From CAJXMH01 sp040220135 (GTDB taxonomy: Bacteria > Bacteroidota > Bacteroidia > Flavobacteriales_E > Vicingaceae): DNA of 64,000 nucleotides. The DNA is taken from positions 248,001 through 312,000 of the forward strand of contig JAVJTT010000020.1 of assembly GCA_040220135.1 (NCBI GenBank). The letters are read 5' to 3'. Below are positions 1 to 9,032 of the stretch, in pieces; position 1 is the stretch's first letter; every line of letters starts with the position of its first letter. The position numbers were made by a program, and so were the translations under genes. The notes beneath the pieces are model-generated. The model ran no database searches. It had not been told where the DNA came from and worked only from the letters and a program-made list of their open reading frames with translations.

Positions 1-1412
1 CCTGGCGGAAAGATGGACTGTGCGCTTCGGCCGGTGGTGGAGTTAAACTCAAATAATGAGTCTATTGGATTGTATAAACTATCAGTAAAAATTAATTGAA
101 CACTGGCTTCAAGCGGGAAAGTATTGGTGGCTCGAATTCGAAGTTCACCACTTTCTAGTTCGTCTATTGCGTCGAAAGTTAAGTCTATGGTATCAACTAA
201 ATAAAAGCCTTGGGCTACTCCTTCAAAAGGAATGCGTAAATCGACATTTAAGCCAATCTCACTCGTATCTGTAATAAAGTTTCTAATATTTCCATTAGCA
301 TTGCCTTGATTTATTCTAACCTCCGCTTCGTAAATAATGGATCTAGGAAAGGAAGAAATAATGAAATCAATGTTTGAGTTGTCCTTATCTAGTGTATCGG
401 CTGTTTTAGCAACACCAAAACTAGTTGGGTAATTAAGCACAAACGGATTATTCGTCATGCTAACGTTTATCTCTGGATTGGCGTTTTCTTCGTTCCTTGA
501 CTTAAGGGTGTTAAAAAAGATATTGGCTGGCGCTCCGTATCCATTAAAAACATTTATACCCAAGGTCGGGTTGCTGATAAAAAGATTTCCTGCAATAAAG
601 TTTCGAAAGAGCTTAACCTTAATGGTTTCTTCTTTCAGTCCTATTGTTTCTTGACCGATAAAACCAGTAAATTCACTGAACTCTAAATCTCTTAGCCTTA
701 CCTCAATGTCAATTGCTTCTCCTGCAGAACTACCTACATTTGGCGTTGGGTTTATGGTAGCGCTAACATTTACAGCTATTGTACTGTGGTTGTTAGAACC
801 ATATTGCATGTCTAGGGTAAAACCAGTTAAATTAATATCTCTAAAAACGGGAGTTGGGTTTGCTTGACCTGCCGGACGCGCAAAAAGATTAACTGATCTA
901 GTTAAAGTTTGTCCATTTACATCCTTAAAACCGGGTAACTCAATGTCCAAAGAAACGTTGTGTCTAAATTCATTCCTAAAAACTAGTGCAAGCTCACCTT
1001 CTTTAAGTTTAATTTCGTCTACTTCTACCTGTGCGCTAAATGAAATTAATTTGTTGTCACTTAGGCTAACCGGCTGTGGGTTTGATTGTGCGGGGATATT
1101 GGTCGGAAGGGTAAAGCGAGTGTTTAAGTTTTGATCCGGTAGGTCAATGTCAAATGAGTCAGGGGTAGCAAATACTTGACCATCGTAAACCAATTCTAAA
1201 ATGTTGTTTTGCCCTTCAACAATAACCCCATCTGAATCCTCACTCAAAATAATATCTTCAAGAGTTAACGAAGAGTTAACCAATGGTACAGCCAAATTAG
1301 GCCGCCAGTCATCCGTGGTTATTTTGTCAAATTCAAAGTAGTCTTCCGTGCAGGCATAAAAGCTGAAACACAAGAAGCATGTCGCGAAAATCTTAGTTAA
1401 TAAACGGTTCAT
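1..1412 (-). CDS. Large beta-rich lipoprotein, 5' part only (runs off left edge)
   Basis: The frame starts with ATG at 1412 and stays open to base 1, giving at least 470 residues with no stop. The N-terminus is a lipoprotein signal: MNRLLTKIF, a hydrophobic stretch, then FYAC with the lipidated cysteine at residue 21, followed by acidic TED. The rest is rich in Asn, Thr, Val, Ile and Phe with alternating polar and hydrophobic residues, so it is probably a secreted beta-sandwich protein. I do not recognise a named family. It lies 66 bp downstream of rnhB on the same strand; a possible -7 box (TATATTTATG on the minus strand) sits in that gap. Function unknown; an outer-membrane or surface lipoprotein is inferred from the signal alone. 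Confidence 0.75.
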   Translation of the reverse strand, partial: MNRLLTKIFATCFLCFSFYACTEDYFEFDKITTDDWRPNLAVPLVNSSLTLEDIILSEDSDGVIVEGQNNILELVYDGQVFATPDSFDIDLPDQNLNTRFTLPTNIPAQSNPQPVSLSDNKLISFSAQVEVDEIKLKEGELALVFRNEFRHNVSLDIELPGFKDVNGQTLTRSVNLFARPAGQANPTPVFRDINLTGFTLDMQYGSNNHSTIAVNVSATINPTPNVGSSAGEAIDIEVRLRDLEFSEFTGFIGQETIGLKEETIKVKLFRNFIAGNLFISNPTLGINVFNGYGAPANIFFNTLKSRNEENANPEINVSMTNNPFVLNYPTSFGVAKTADTLDKDNSNIDFIISSFPRSIIYEAEVRINQGNANGNIRNFITDTSEIGLNVDLRIPFEGVAQGFYLVDTIDLTFDAIDELESGELRIRATNTFPLEASVQLIFTDSLYNPIDSLFEFNSTTGRSAQSIFPP

Positions 1413-1478
1413 AGCCTTAATTACTTGTTTAATAAGCCATAAATATACTTTTTATGATTTATTAAGACTATTTACGGA

Positions 1479-2081
1479 CTAAAACTTAATTTTTAATTGC
1501 TCGGGCAAAAGTCGAAAACTCTGTCGGTGGTATTTGCTCGAACCGTTCGTCCTTATCGCTTCCCGGTGTATTTTAGTAGGGTAGCCAAAGTTTTTATGCC
1601 ATTGGTAATCTGGAAATTCTTGACTGAGCTCATTCATGTGCTCATCTCGATGGGTTTTGGCAAGAATCGAGGCTGCAGCAATGGATTTAAATTTTCCATC
1701 GCCTTTAATGATGCAGTGGTGGGTTTTGTCTTGGTAGGGAATAAAGCGATTACCATCAATGAGTAAATGATCAAAGTCTACATCTAACTTATCTATCGCA
1801 CGATGCATGGCCATAAAAGACGCCTTTAAAATGTTGTGCTCATCAATTTCTTGCGGACTTAAACTGGCTACTGCCCAAGCCAGAGCATTTTCTTCAATCC
1901 ACAAACGCAGTTCGTTTCGCTTTTTTGTGGTTAGTTTTTTTGAGTCATCTAAGGCTTGATTCTTTTTTTTCGGGTCTAAGATTACCGCTGCTGCATAAAC
2001 AGGCCCGGCAAGACAACCTCTTCCTGCCTCATCACAGCCAACTTCAATACAGTTTTTTGTTAAGTAGTTTTTAAGAGGCAT
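1479..2081 (-). CDS. rnhB: Ribonuclease HII
   Basis: RNase HII cuts the RNA strand of RNA-DNA hybrids and removes single ribonucleotides misincorporated in DNA; it is cytoplasmic and metal-dependent. At 200 residues it has the usual bacterial length. The signature GCDEAGRGCLAGPV is at residues 15-28, with catalytic Asp17 and Glu18. LLIDGNRF and the later AKTHRDEHM supply the other two acidic metal ligands. The start codon overlaps the end of the upstream glycosyltransferase gene by 11 bp, so the two are probably translated from one message. Nothing unusual is seen. Confidence 0.96.
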   Translation of the reverse strand: MPLKNYLTKNCIEVGCDEAGRGCLAGPVYAAAVILDPKKKNQALDDSKKLTTKKRNELRLWIEENALAWAVASLSPQEIDEHNILKASFMAMHRAIDKLDVDFDHLLIDGNRFIPYQDKTHHCIIKGDGKFKSIAAASILAKTHRDEHMNELSQEFPDYQWHKNFGYPTKIHREAIRTNGSSKYHRQSFRLLPEQLKIKF

Positions 2082-3204
2082 GGCTTAAGGTTTGCTCCAT
2101 GCTTTTCCAGAGCAATTCCGCAGTTTTATCCCAAGAAAAATACTTAGCTCTTTCTTTTCCCTTTTCAATCAGTTGATTTCGTAGCTCGTCATCTTTGCTT
2201 ATTTGCTGCATGGCAGTGCTAATTTCTTGCACATTTCTAGGGTCACACAAAAGTGCTGCATCTTGAGCTACTTCAGGCATAGAACTGCAGTTGGAGGTGA
2301 TTACGGCAGTTTCAGACTGGAAGGCTTCTAAGATAGGAATACCAAAGCCTTCAAAATAGGGCAAGTAGGTTAATGCAGTCGCAGCAGCCAAAAGCTCGGC
2401 GAGTTCTTGGTCGCTTTTACGCCCCAAGAAGTCTACCTCCTTTGCAAACCTCATCGATTTATAGACCTTGTCAAGCTCGGTTGGCCACCACTTTCGGTTG
2501 CCCACGATCAGCAATTTGGTTTGCTTTTCATCATTCTGCTTAAAGGCATCAAAGGCTTTAAACAAATGTTCTAAGTTTTTTCTCGGGTGAAGTGTACCGA
2601 TAAAGATGAAATACGGTTTGCCATTCGTGTAGGCGTCTAGGGTTTCTTGCTTTTTCTTTGAAGAAAGGGAGGTGAAAATGTTGTTTGCGCCATTGTAAAC
2701 TACATCAATTTTGTCTTGCTCAATCCCGTATACCTGATGGATATCTTCTTTGGAAAATTCGGAGACAGTCGCTATTCGGTCTGCCCTTTGGGCATATTTA
2801 GGAAAAAAGTGAGCCAAATATTTTCGGTGGCTGTAAATGATATTCTCCGGATGATGCACAAAGTTTAAATCGTGAATGACCCCAAGGGAAGGGCAATTCA
2901 ATTTTGGTGGAATCCACCCTTCCGGAGATAGAAAAAGATCATAATTACCTCGGTTTACAAACTGCCTTAAACTTTGCTCGAACCATAAATACCATAAAAT
3001 GGGGTGTCGGGCGGCTATACCCACTGCGTGCAAGCTAACGTTTTTAGGAAATGAAAATTCAGAGGGCGGCTTTCGGTCAAAAATAAAATCAAACTCTACT
3101 TCCGGATGTTGTTCACTAATTCGGAATAAGCTTTCATAACTAAATCGGCCAATGCCATCCATTTTTTTAGGCACCAGCAATCGCGTATTTACGGCTATGC
3201 GCAT
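2071..3204 (-). CDS. Glycosyltransferase family 4 (GT-B fold)
   Basis: Predicted sugar transferase using a nucleotide sugar, 377 residues, cytoplasmic or membrane-associated. The N-terminal half begins MRIAVNTRLL and has the glycine-containing acceptor loop MDGIGRFSYESL. The C-terminal half carries IFIGTLHPRKN, typical of the donor-domain start, and EGFGIPILE, the E-x7-E donor-binding motif of GT4 enzymes, followed by SSMPEVAQDAALL. It starts immediately after the methyltransferase stop (3205) and overlaps rnhB. Position beside the flippase locus suggests it adds a sugar to a lipid-linked polysaccharide unit. Donor and linkage cannot be told from sequence. Confidence 0.9.
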   Translation of the reverse strand: MRIAVNTRLLVPKKMDGIGRFSYESLFRISEQHPEVEFDFIFDRKPPSEFSFPKNVSLHAVGIAARHPILWYLWFEQSLRQFVNRGNYDLFLSPEGWIPPKLNCPSLGVIHDLNFVHHPENIIYSHRKYLAHFFPKYAQRADRIATVSEFSKEDIHQVYGIEQDKIDVVYNGANNIFTSLSSKKKQETLDAYTNGKPYFIFIGTLHPRKNLEHLFKAFDAFKQNDEKQTKLLIVGNRKWWPTELDKVYKSMRFAKEVDFLGRKSDQELAELLAAATALTYLPYFEGFGIPILEAFQSETAVITSNCSSMPEVAQDAALLCDPRNVQEISTAMQQISKDDELRNQLIEKGKERAKYFSWDKTAELLWKSMEQTLSHAS

Positions 3205-4026
3205 TTATTTTACTTTGTCAACCATAAAGTTGATGCCAAAGAAGAAATACTCTTTAAGAAATTTATTGCTTTTCCACAGCTGTTGTTCTTTCGCTACCTT
3301 TTGCTTGGCCTTTTCATTGGGAAACATAAAAGGCAAATAGTAGCGAATGTACTGTACTGTATCATGGTTGATTGAAAAGCCTTGTTTCTGAAAAGCTTTT
3401 TGCCAGGTGCTTAAGCTGCGTATGTTTTCATTGCCCAACAAGATGTGCTTTTTTAACTTTTCGTCGTAAATTTTAATAATTCGTTTGTTGCCTCTTTGTA
3501 AGAACAGTTTGGCATTTTGAATTACATTATTCCCATTTTCTTCAATAATCAACAACCTTCCTTTTGCACTCAAAACTTGATTTAAAATATGAAGCGCTTT
3601 ATCTAAAGGTTCCAGATGATGCAGAGTATCTTGAATTATGATCAAGTCATAAGAGCCTTTTTCAAATTCGTGATCAAATATGTCTTCATAAGAGTAGGTG
3701 AACTTACTCACATCACCAAATTGGCTCCAATATTCAAGTCGCTTGGGTATTTGCTTAATATAATGTTCTAAAGTAGTGCCATGAGAAGCAATGCCATTAA
3801 TGGAAAGAAAAATGGCAGTGGTACCAAATCCGCAGCCACAATCCCAAATTTTTAAATTCGGATCTTCAATGTGGTCGTAGATGTATTGCAGCCTTTGGGT
3901 GAAATACGCTTTGCGGTATTCTAGTTTGGCCGGGTCTTCGAGGTATTTGTAGTAATACCGTAAATCTTCGTTCTCTTTTAGTTCTTCTAAAAGGTGGTTA
4001 AAAAACTCCTCTACCGTTATCTTCAT
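3205..4026 (-). CDS. Class I SAM-dependent methyltransferase
   Basis: Predicted 273-residue methyltransferase with SAM-binding motif I, WDCGCGFGTTAIF, and a post-motif YDLIIIQDTLHHLEP typical of UbiE/Methyltransf_11-type enzymes. I start it at ATG 4026 (MKITVEEFF) although the frame is open to an ATG at 4116. The longer version would add 30 Phe- and Lys-rich residues, and a perfect -7 promoter box (TATATTTGC) at 4051-4059 lies inside that extension, so a transcript would begin downstream of it. The stop abuts the glycosyltransferase start. The context suggests a sugar or lipid-linked glycan as substrate; this is inferred only. Confidence 0.85.
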   Translation of the reverse strand: MKITVEEFFNHLLEELKENEDLRYYYKYLEDPAKLEYRKAYFTQRLQYIYDHIEDPNLKIWDCGCGFGTTAIFLSINGIASHGTTLEHYIKQIPKRLEYWSQFGDVSKFTYSYEDIFDHEFEKGSYDLIIIQDTLHHLEPLDKALHILNQVLSAKGRLLIIEENGNNVIQNAKLFLQRGNKRIIKIYDEKLKKHILLGNENIRSLSTWQKAFQKQGFSINHDTVQYIRYYLPFMFPNEKAKQKVAKEQQLWKSNKFLKEYFFFGINFMVDKVK

Positions 4027-4050
4027 ACGCCTGTTCACAAAAAAGAAGGC

Positions 4051-4059
4051 GCAAATATA
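4051..4059 (-). promoter_or_regulatory. Bacteroidota -7 promoter box for the methyltransferase operon
   Basis: Minus-strand TATATTTGC matches the Bacteroidota -7 consensus TAnnTTTG exactly. It lies about 24 bp before the ATG at 4026 and would give a leader of roughly 20 bases. No clear -33 TTG is seen at the right distance. Confidence 0.5.
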
Positions 4060-4130
4060 CTTAGCTCCTTGAATAAATAATAGTTTGTTTCGGTTTGCTT
4101 TACTTTGCGACTTCATTCCTTTGTTTTTGC

Positions 4131-5573
4131 ATGCAGCGAAAATTTGTCAGCAATCTTTTGTTCGTCTTACTCCTTAACCTTTTGGTGAAGCCATTTTGGA
4201 TATGGGGAATTGATGTTGCCGTGCAAAATAGAGTAGGAGCGGAAGAGTATGGCTTTTACTATTCCATCTTCAACTTTTCAATCTTGCTCAATATTGTATT
4301 GGATTTTGGTATTACCAATTACAACAACCGAAACATTGCGCAGCACTCACATATGCTGAGTCGTTATTTTTCGGGAATATTTAATGTTAAGCTATTCTTG
4401 GGGGCCATATACATGGTCTTTACGCTTATTTTGGGTTTTGTAATTGGCTACGAAAGAAAAGAGATTCTCTTTCTCTTTATTCTTGGGGTGAATCAGTTTC
4501 TAGCCTCTTTGATTCTCTATTTGCGGTCTAACATTACTGGTTTGCATTTATTTAAATTAGAAGGGCTCCTTTCAGTGTTAGACCGTTTGCTTATGATAGT
4601 AATTTGCGGCGCTTTATTGTGGGGGAGTTTTGTAGAAAGTGATTTTCAGATCGAGTGGTTTATTTATGCTCAATTTATAGCCTACCTACTCACAGCCATT
4701 GTGGCCTTTTTTATCGTCTTAAGTAAAACTACTTTCTTTAAGGTTAAAATTGACCTTGCCGTTTTTCGAATTATTTTAAGGGAGAGCATGCCTTTTGCTT
4801 TGTTGGTCTTGCTCATGTCTTTTTACTACCGCTTAGACTCTGTAATGATAGAGCGACTGTTGCCCAACGGAAAATTTGAAACTGGAATATATGCGCAAGC
4901 TTATCGAATATTAGAGGGTTTTAATATGTTCGGTTACATGTTTGCCGGCTTGTTGCTGCCTATCTTTTCTAGAATGATCAAAGAAAACCAACAAGTTCAG
5001 GCCTTGGTGAAATTGAGCTTTAACTTGATTTACATTCCTGCCTGTGCAATTGCAACCATAGCCTTGATCTACCCCTATGAAATTATGGATTTGTTATACC
5101 TCGAAAATGTGGCTGCCTCAGCTGAGGTGTTTGAGGTCTTAATGCTTTCTTTTATTGCCATTGCTTTAACCTATATCTACGGTACCTTGCTTACCGCCAA
5201 CGGAAGTTTAAAAGAGTTAAATCGAATTTCAGTGATTGGTCTGGTGATAAATTTTGGTCTAAATTTGACCTTAATTCCCGACTACGGGGCATATGGTGCA
5301 GCTATTGCTACCTTAATCACCCAGGTACTTATCATCAGCTTGCAAATAATAATGGCGAAGAAAATATTTAGAATGAATTACTCCGTTTCTTTTATCAGTA
5401 GAACCCTGCTTTTCGCCCTAATAGGATTAGCATTCGCAGTTTGGTCAGGCGCATGGTTTTCCAATTTCATCTACCACGCTATAGCCATAGGGTTTAGTTA
5501 TTTACTGCTGACATTTCTCTTAGGGCTGGTTAAGCCTAAAGAGGTACTACTTCTTATCAAAGAGAAAAGCTGA
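4131..5573 (+). CDS. Polysaccharide flippase (Wzx/MATE-like)
   Basis: A very hydrophobic 480-residue protein with about 12-14 predicted membrane helices, typical of PST/MATE-type O-unit flippases that move undecaprenyl-linked sugar units to the periplasm. Typical features are the N-terminal NLLFVLLLNLLVKPFW, charged YRLDSVMIERLLP in the middle, and a C-terminal TANGSLKELNRISVIGLVIN. The frame is open upstream to a TTG at 4095, but ATG 4131 (MQRKFVSN) is preferred because it leads directly into the first membrane helix. It diverges from the methyltransferase and heads the rightward locus that continues with two Wzz-like genes and a polymerase/ligase. Confidence 0.88.
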   Translation: MQRKFVSNLLFVLLLNLLVKPFWIWGIDVAVQNRVGAEEYGFYYSIFNFSILLNIVLDFGITNYNNRNIAQHSHMLSRYFSGIFNVKLFLGAIYMVFTLILGFVIGYERKEILFLFILGVNQFLASLILYLRSNITGLHLFKLEGLLSVLDRLLMIVICGALLWGSFVESDFQIEWFIYAQFIAYLLTAIVAFFIVLSKTTFFKVKIDLAVFRIILRESMPFALLVLLMSFYYRLDSVMIERLLPNGKFETGIYAQAYRILEGFNMFGYMFAGLLLPIFSRMIKENQQVQALVKLSFNLIYIPACAIATIALIYPYEIMDLLYLENVAASAEVFEVLMLSFIAIALTYIYGTLLTANGSLKELNRISVIGLVINFGLNLTLIPDYGAYGAAIATLITQVLIISLQIIMAKKIFRMNYSVSFISRTLLFALIGLAFAVWSGAWFSNFIYHAIAIGFSYLLLTFLLGLVKPKEVLLLIKEKS

Positions 5574-5625
5574 TATACTTGTTTAGATTTAACTATTTTT
5601 GGGGATTCAAAATTTTAAGGCAAAC

Positions 5626-6618
5626 ATGAGCCAAGATTCATATGATATAAACTCCAAAGGAATTGCCTATTTCGTGAGAAAATGGAAAGCTGTTCTGCTA
5701 ACAACTTCAGGGCTAGCCTTACTCACTTCCTTGGTGTTTTCTTTTTTTATTGAAGACAAATATGAGTCTTCTGTGATTTTGTTTCCATCAACCACCTCTT
5801 CTATATCGAGAGCGTTATTAAATGATGAGAATTATAAGGAGAAAGACTTTTTAGAGTTTGGAGAAGAGGAAGAAGCTGAGCAGATGATTCAGATCTTGAA
5901 ATCTGATGACATCCGTCAGCATATCATTGAGAAGTTTGACTTAATTAATCACTACGGTATCAATCCGGAAAGTGAATACAAGCAAACTCAGCTTTACAAG
6001 GAATACACCCGCAACATCGATTTTTACCGAACAAAGTTTATGTCGGTAAAAATTGAAGTGCTTGATACTGATCCTGCATTTGCTGCTGATATTGCCAATG
6101 AAATTGCCTTCATGGTAGATTCAGTGAAAAACAAAATGCTAAAGCAAGTAGCGAATCAAGCCTTTAAAATTGTTGAAAAAGAATATAAGACTTTGGTGAA
6201 TGAGATCAACCTCATGGAAGATACCTTGAATTATATTCGTTCTATGGGTGTGCAAGATTATGAAACACAAGTTGAAGTGTTGAGTGATCAGTATGGAGCC
6301 GCTTTGGTAAAGAATAATCAGGCGGCGGCCAATAAGTTAAAAAGTAAACTAGATACCCTATCTAAGTATGGAGGGAAGTACCTCAGCCTAGTGCAACAAC
6401 TCGAGTATGAAAGAGAAAAATTGAGTGACATGCGGGAAATTTACGCTGAGGCAAGAGTTAATGCTCAATCTACTATAGATCAAAAATTTGTGGTAAACAA
6501 AGCTTATCCGGCTGAAAAGCCCTCTTATCCAATTCGCTGGTTAATTGTGGCGGTATCTACGGTAGCAACTTTCTTGTTTACCATGATCATATTAATCCTT
6601 TTAGATCCAAAATCTTAG
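5626..6618 (+). CDS. Wzz-like chain-length determinant, first of tandem pair
   Basis: Polysaccharide co-polymerase type protein of about 330 residues. It has an N-terminal membrane helix (residues ~25-45), a periplasmic helical region with coiled-coil character (EKEYKTLVNEINLMEDTL), and a C-terminal Pro-rich KPSYPIRWLIVAVSTVATFL leading into the second helix. There is no cytoplasmic tyrosine kinase domain. ATG 5626 (MSQDSYDIN) is chosen over an upstream in-frame TTG at 5599; AAGG precedes it by a few bases and could act as a weak ribosome site. The next gene starts 2 bp after the stop. It probably sets polymer length with the Wzy-type protein two genes downstream. Confidence 0.85.
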   Translation: MSQDSYDINSKGIAYFVRKWKAVLLTTSGLALLTSLVFSFFIEDKYESSVILFPSTTSSISRALLNDENYKEKDFLEFGEEEEAEQMIQILKSDDIRQHIIEKFDLINHYGINPESEYKQTQLYKEYTRNIDFYRTKFMSVKIEVLDTDPAFAADIANEIAFMVDSVKNKMLKQVANQAFKIVEKEYKTLVNEINLMEDTLNYIRSMGVQDYETQVEVLSDQYGAALVKNNQAAANKLKSKLDTLSKYGGKYLSLVQQLEYEREKLSDMREIYAEARVNAQSTIDQKFVVNKAYPAEKPSYPIRWLIVAVSTVATFLFTMIILILLDPKS

Positions 6619-6620
6619 TT

Positions 6621-7583
6621 ATGAGCACTAAAGGGAAAGAGTATTTCGACACTAGCATTAATATACTAGAATTTGCTTTAAAAAAGTGGAAGCTGCTTGT
6701 AGGAGTAGCCGTGGTTGCAGCAGCTATGGCTGCCGTTTTTTCAGGTCCCAAGTTTATCGCCCCAAAGTTTACTTCAAATGCCGTGGTTTATCCGGCTAAC
6801 TTAGGAGGTTATTCCGGCGAAACTCGTTTGGAACAAATGCAGCAATACCTAGAGTCAAACGCCATCAGAGATAGCATTATTCGAAAGTTCAATTTGTATG
6901 AAGAGTATGAAGTTGACTCAACCAAACCAACTTCTAAAGCAGCAATTAATAAGCTTTATGCAGAGCATGTTGAATTTGATGAGACCGAATTTGAGTCAAT
7001 CAGCATTACGGCAACATCAACTAGTCCTGTGAAAGCAAAACGAATGGTTGACGAAGTCTTAAAGCAACTTAATCTTACCATTCGTAGAACAGAGCGAGAG
7101 AAATATTGGGAGATAGTAAAGATCAATAAGAAGTTATTGGATCAAAAGAAAAGGCAACTAGATAGCCTTGAGGGTAAGATTCGAGAGTATAGCACGAAAT
7201 ACGGAATACTTGATTACATAGAGCAATCGGAAAGGGTAACCGAAGGGTACATGAACATGTTGCTAAATGGGAAAAAGGGTAAAGACTTTGAAGAAGTTAA
7301 GACACTCTACAAAAATTTAGAGAAATACGGCAGAGCCTACCATAACATGCATGCGCAGTTGAATGTGGTGAATAGCGAATACATGAATCGCTTGCATAAT
7401 TATGAGCACTCCATGAAAGATTACACCAAAGTACAAAGCTACACCAATGTGTTAGTTAAGCCGGAAGTTCCCGATAAAAAATCGGCGCCTATTCGTTGGC
7501 TCATTGTAGTCGGAGCAACTTTTGCAGCTTGTGCATTTACCTTTGCAACATTATTGGTAATGGGCTACCATAACCGATCTTAA
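6621..7583 (+). CDS. Wzz-like chain-length determinant, second of tandem pair
   Basis: A 320-residue paralogue of the preceding gene, with the same layout: a short cytoplasmic N-terminus, a membrane helix around residues 25-45, a long periplasmic helical part (LLDQKKRQLDSLEGKIREYS), then VPDKKSAPIRWLIVVGATFA and the second membrane helix. It too lacks a kinase domain. The two proteins are clearly diverged, so this is not a recent duplication; a mixed oligomer is possible. The stop codon is directly followed by the ATG of the polymerase/ligase gene, so tight co-translation is likely. Confidence 0.85.
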   Translation: MSTKGKEYFDTSINILEFALKKWKLLVGVAVVAAAMAAVFSGPKFIAPKFTSNAVVYPANLGGYSGETRLEQMQQYLESNAIRDSIIRKFNLYEEYEVDSTKPTSKAAINKLYAEHVEFDETEFESISITATSTSPVKAKRMVDEVLKQLNLTIRRTEREKYWEIVKINKKLLDQKKRQLDSLEGKIREYSTKYGILDYIEQSERVTEGYMNMLLNGKKGKDFEEVKTLYKNLEKYGRAYHNMHAQLNVVNSEYMNRLHNYEHSMKDYTKVQSYTNVLVKPEVPDKKSAPIRWLIVVGATFAACAFTFATLLVMGYHNRS

Positions 7584-9032
7584 ATGACTTCATACCTTAA
7601 GACAAATTGGGTTCTCATTTTGAGCTTTTTGTTCATCATGACGAATAGTGCCTTAATTGCACTGGAGCAGTATTGGTTTACGGCTGTCCCTTTTGCCTTG
7701 GTTATCTTAATGTTGGCCTTCGTTGCTACAGATAAGCTAATGTGGGTAATTGTATTCGCCACCCCTCTCTCTCTAAATCTTGAAGAACTTGAATTCGGAG
7801 GAATAGGAATGTTCTTGCCGACAGAGCCTTTGCTTTTTGGGGTTATGGTAATCTTTTTCTTAAAGCTTCTGTACGATCGTAAGTTTGATAAGAAGGTTTT
7901 AAAGCATCCGCTTAGCATTGCCATATTGATTAATTTGTCTTGGATTACGCTAACTACCTTAACGAGTACATTGCCGGTCGTCTCTATCAAATTTCTCTTA
8001 GCGCGTTTATGGTTTATTGTGGCTTTCTTTTACATCGGTTCACAACTATTTAAGAAGCCCAAAAACATTCGAACCTTCTTCTGGCTCTACCTTATTCCGC
8101 TTACAGGAGTAGCCATTTATACTTTTGTTCATCATAGTATGTTTGCTTTTGCCGAACGTCCTGCTCACTGGGTGATGCAGCCATTTTTTAAAGACCACAC
8201 TGTATATGGGGCTGTACTTGCCATGATGTTTCCTGTTCTAATTTGTTTATTGGCTCTAAAACGCTACCGTAAGTATCGCCTCATTATCGTCATCATGGTT
8301 ATAGCCCTGAGTTTGGGTATTGTTTTTTCATATGGTCGAGCAGCTTGGATTAGTCTCGTTGCTGCTTTTGCGGTATCCTTAATATACTTGCTTCGTTTGC
8401 GAACATCTTTTGTAATCTCTGCGGCAGGATTTTTAGCCATTGTTGCCGGTATCTTTTGGAGCGATATTGTCAATGTACTAGAAGAAAATAAACAGGACTC
8501 CACTTCAGAAAATTTAAGTGAACACGTGCAGTCCATTACCAATATTTCTACCGATGCTTCGAATCTGGAAAGAATCAATCGATGGAATTCTGCCTTTAGA
8601 ATGTTTCAGGAGAAGCCTATTTTTGGTTGGGGACCCGGAACATATGCTTTTCAATATGCCCCTTTCCAGTCTTCCGAAGATTTGACTATTATTAGCACGA
8701 ATGCCGGAGATATGGGAAATGCACACTCCGAATTTATTGGTCCATTGGCAGAAGCTGGTGTGTTGGGAACACTGACTTTTATTTTGATAATTGTTGTTTT
8801 TTACCGCACTGCCTCAAAATTATACTTTAAGTTACCCTCAGGCGAGTTGCGAACCATTGTCTTCTTTGTTACCCTATCTTTTACGACCTACATTATTAAC
8901 GGTACTTTGAATAACTTCTTAGACACCGATAAGGCATCGGTTCCATTTTGGGCTTTTATAGCAATTATTGTCGCTATAGATCTCAATCACAAGAAAATGC
9001 TCAAGGAAGAAACTCAGCCAAAAGCAGCGTAA
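7584..9032 (+). CDS. O-antigen polymerase/ligase family membrane protein (Wzy/WaaL type)
   Basis: A 482-residue integral membrane protein with about 10-12 helices and a large periplasmic loop. The O-antigen ligase domain (PF04932 type) shows as SYGRAAWISLV, then NLERINRWNSAFRMF, PIFGWGPGTY and GNAHSEFIGPLAEAG, in which the His is conserved. Such proteins either polymerise lipid-linked repeat units or ligate glycan onto lipid A or protein; sequence alone does not separate these. The adjacent flippase and two chain-length proteins favour polymerase. The 3' end overlaps the convergent phosphatase gene by 32 bp. Confidence 0.85.
   Translation: MTSYLKTNWVLILSFLFIMTNSALIALEQYWFTAVPFALVILMLAFVATDKLMWVIVFATPLSLNLEELEFGGIGMFLPTEPLLFGVMVIFFLKLLYDRKFDKKVLKHPLSIAILINLSWITLTTLTSTLPVVSIKFLLARLWFIVAFFYIGSQLFKKPKNIRTFFWLYLIPLTGVAIYTFVHHSMFAFAERPAHWVMQPFFKDHTVYGAVLAMMFPVLICLLALKRYRKYRLIIVIMVIALSLGIVFSYGRAAWISLVAAFAVSLIYLLRLRTSFVISAAGFLAIVAGIFWSDIVNVLEENKQDSTSENLSEHVQSITNISTDASNLERINRWNSAFRMFQEKPIFGWGPGTYAFQYAPFQSSEDLTIISTNAGDMGNAHSEFIGPLAEAGVLGTLTFILIIVVFYRTASKLYFKLPSGELRTIVFFVTLSFTTYIINGTLNNFLDTDKASVPFWAFIAIIVAIDLNHKKMLKEETQPKAA

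Noticed and set aside
4027..4116. N-terminal extension of the methyltransferase to ATG 4116
   Set aside because: It contains the likely promoter and adds residues unlike the family.
7580..7990. 136-residue minus-strand frame over the polymerase/ligase gene
   Set aside because: Overlaps a well-supported membrane protein; composition is Lys/Ser/Ile rich with no family resemblance.
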